Under the pieces are notes generated by a model. The model was not told where the DNA came from and searched no databases. It saw only the letters and a program-made list of their open reading frames with translations. A stretch of DNA of 5,096 nt. It comes from an uncultured Megasphaera sp. (lineage in GTDB: Bacteria; Bacillota; Negativicutes; Veillonellales; Megasphaeraceae). Numbering within the stretch: position 1 is the first letter of the stretch; every line of letters begins with the position of its first letter. Location: positions 1-5,096 of the forward strand of contig NZ_CATWFF010000141.1 in NCBI RefSeq assembly GCF_958350005.1, written 5' to 3'. The position numbers were made by a program, and so were the translations under genes. Shown piece by piece: positions 5,091 through 5,096 of the stretch.

Positions 5091-5096
5091 CAATCC

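Larger units (their letters stand above)
4781..5096. repeat. Long direct repeat, copy 2 (toxin-antitoxin unit 2)
   Basis: Second copy of 4385-4700, ungapped, reaching the last base of the window, so its true right end is not visible. It contains the complete toxin 2 peptide gene and small RNA 2, but the toxin 2 promoter would lie beyond 5096. Confidence 0.95.

Noticed and set aside
4385..5096. CRISPR array or insertion sequence as explanation for the long repeat
   Set aside because: There are only two copies of 316 bases with an 80-base gap, no short regular repeats, no transposase and no terminal inverted repeats.

Overview
The window fits a diderm Firmicute of the class Negativicutes (Megasphaera, Selenomonas or Dialister-like), which has an outer membrane but Firmicute-type small genes. 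The evidence is one very long outer-membrane beta-barrel gene of moderate GC content, whose second half resembles the porin barrel of Negativicutes OmpM-type proteins. It is followed by Firmicute-style type I toxin-antitoxin-like units with strong GGAGG ribosome binding sites. The genus is an inference and cannot be fixed from this sequence.

Positions 1-4211 (+) are the 3' part of a single open reading frame that already runs through the left edge. Residues 1-742 of the visible part form a TonB-dependent receptor barrel. A polar linker of about 48 residues follows, with no signal peptide, and then a second, porin-like barrel of about 610 residues that ends in a classical C-terminal outer-membrane signature (…ATYKF). 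The chain is therefore a receptor-porin fusion. Each half carries one large, probably helical insertion, and the one in the second half has visibly different, more AT-rich codon use.

Positions 4212-4430 hold no gene. They contain two imperfect tandem copies of an ~80-base hairpin element whose stem arms differ in sequence but stay paired, then a long hairpin with T-tracts on both sides that probably terminates the receptor gene.

Positions 4385-5096 contain a 316-base sequence present twice, with a period of exactly 396 bases and no gaps (32 differences by hand count, about 90% identity). Each copy encodes on the minus strand a 30-residue hydrophobic peptide resembling the holin-like/TxpA-like type I toxins. 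Its Shine-Dalgarno sequence lies in a perfect palindrome. On the plus strand each copy has a sigma-A-like promoter and an intrinsic terminator that define an RNA of about 95 nt converging on the toxin's 3' end. The layout is that of a type I toxin-antitoxin system with a 3'-overlapping antisense RNA (as in TxpA/RatA or BsrG/SR4), here in tandem. The right copy is cut by the window edge before its toxin promoter, so more copies may follow.
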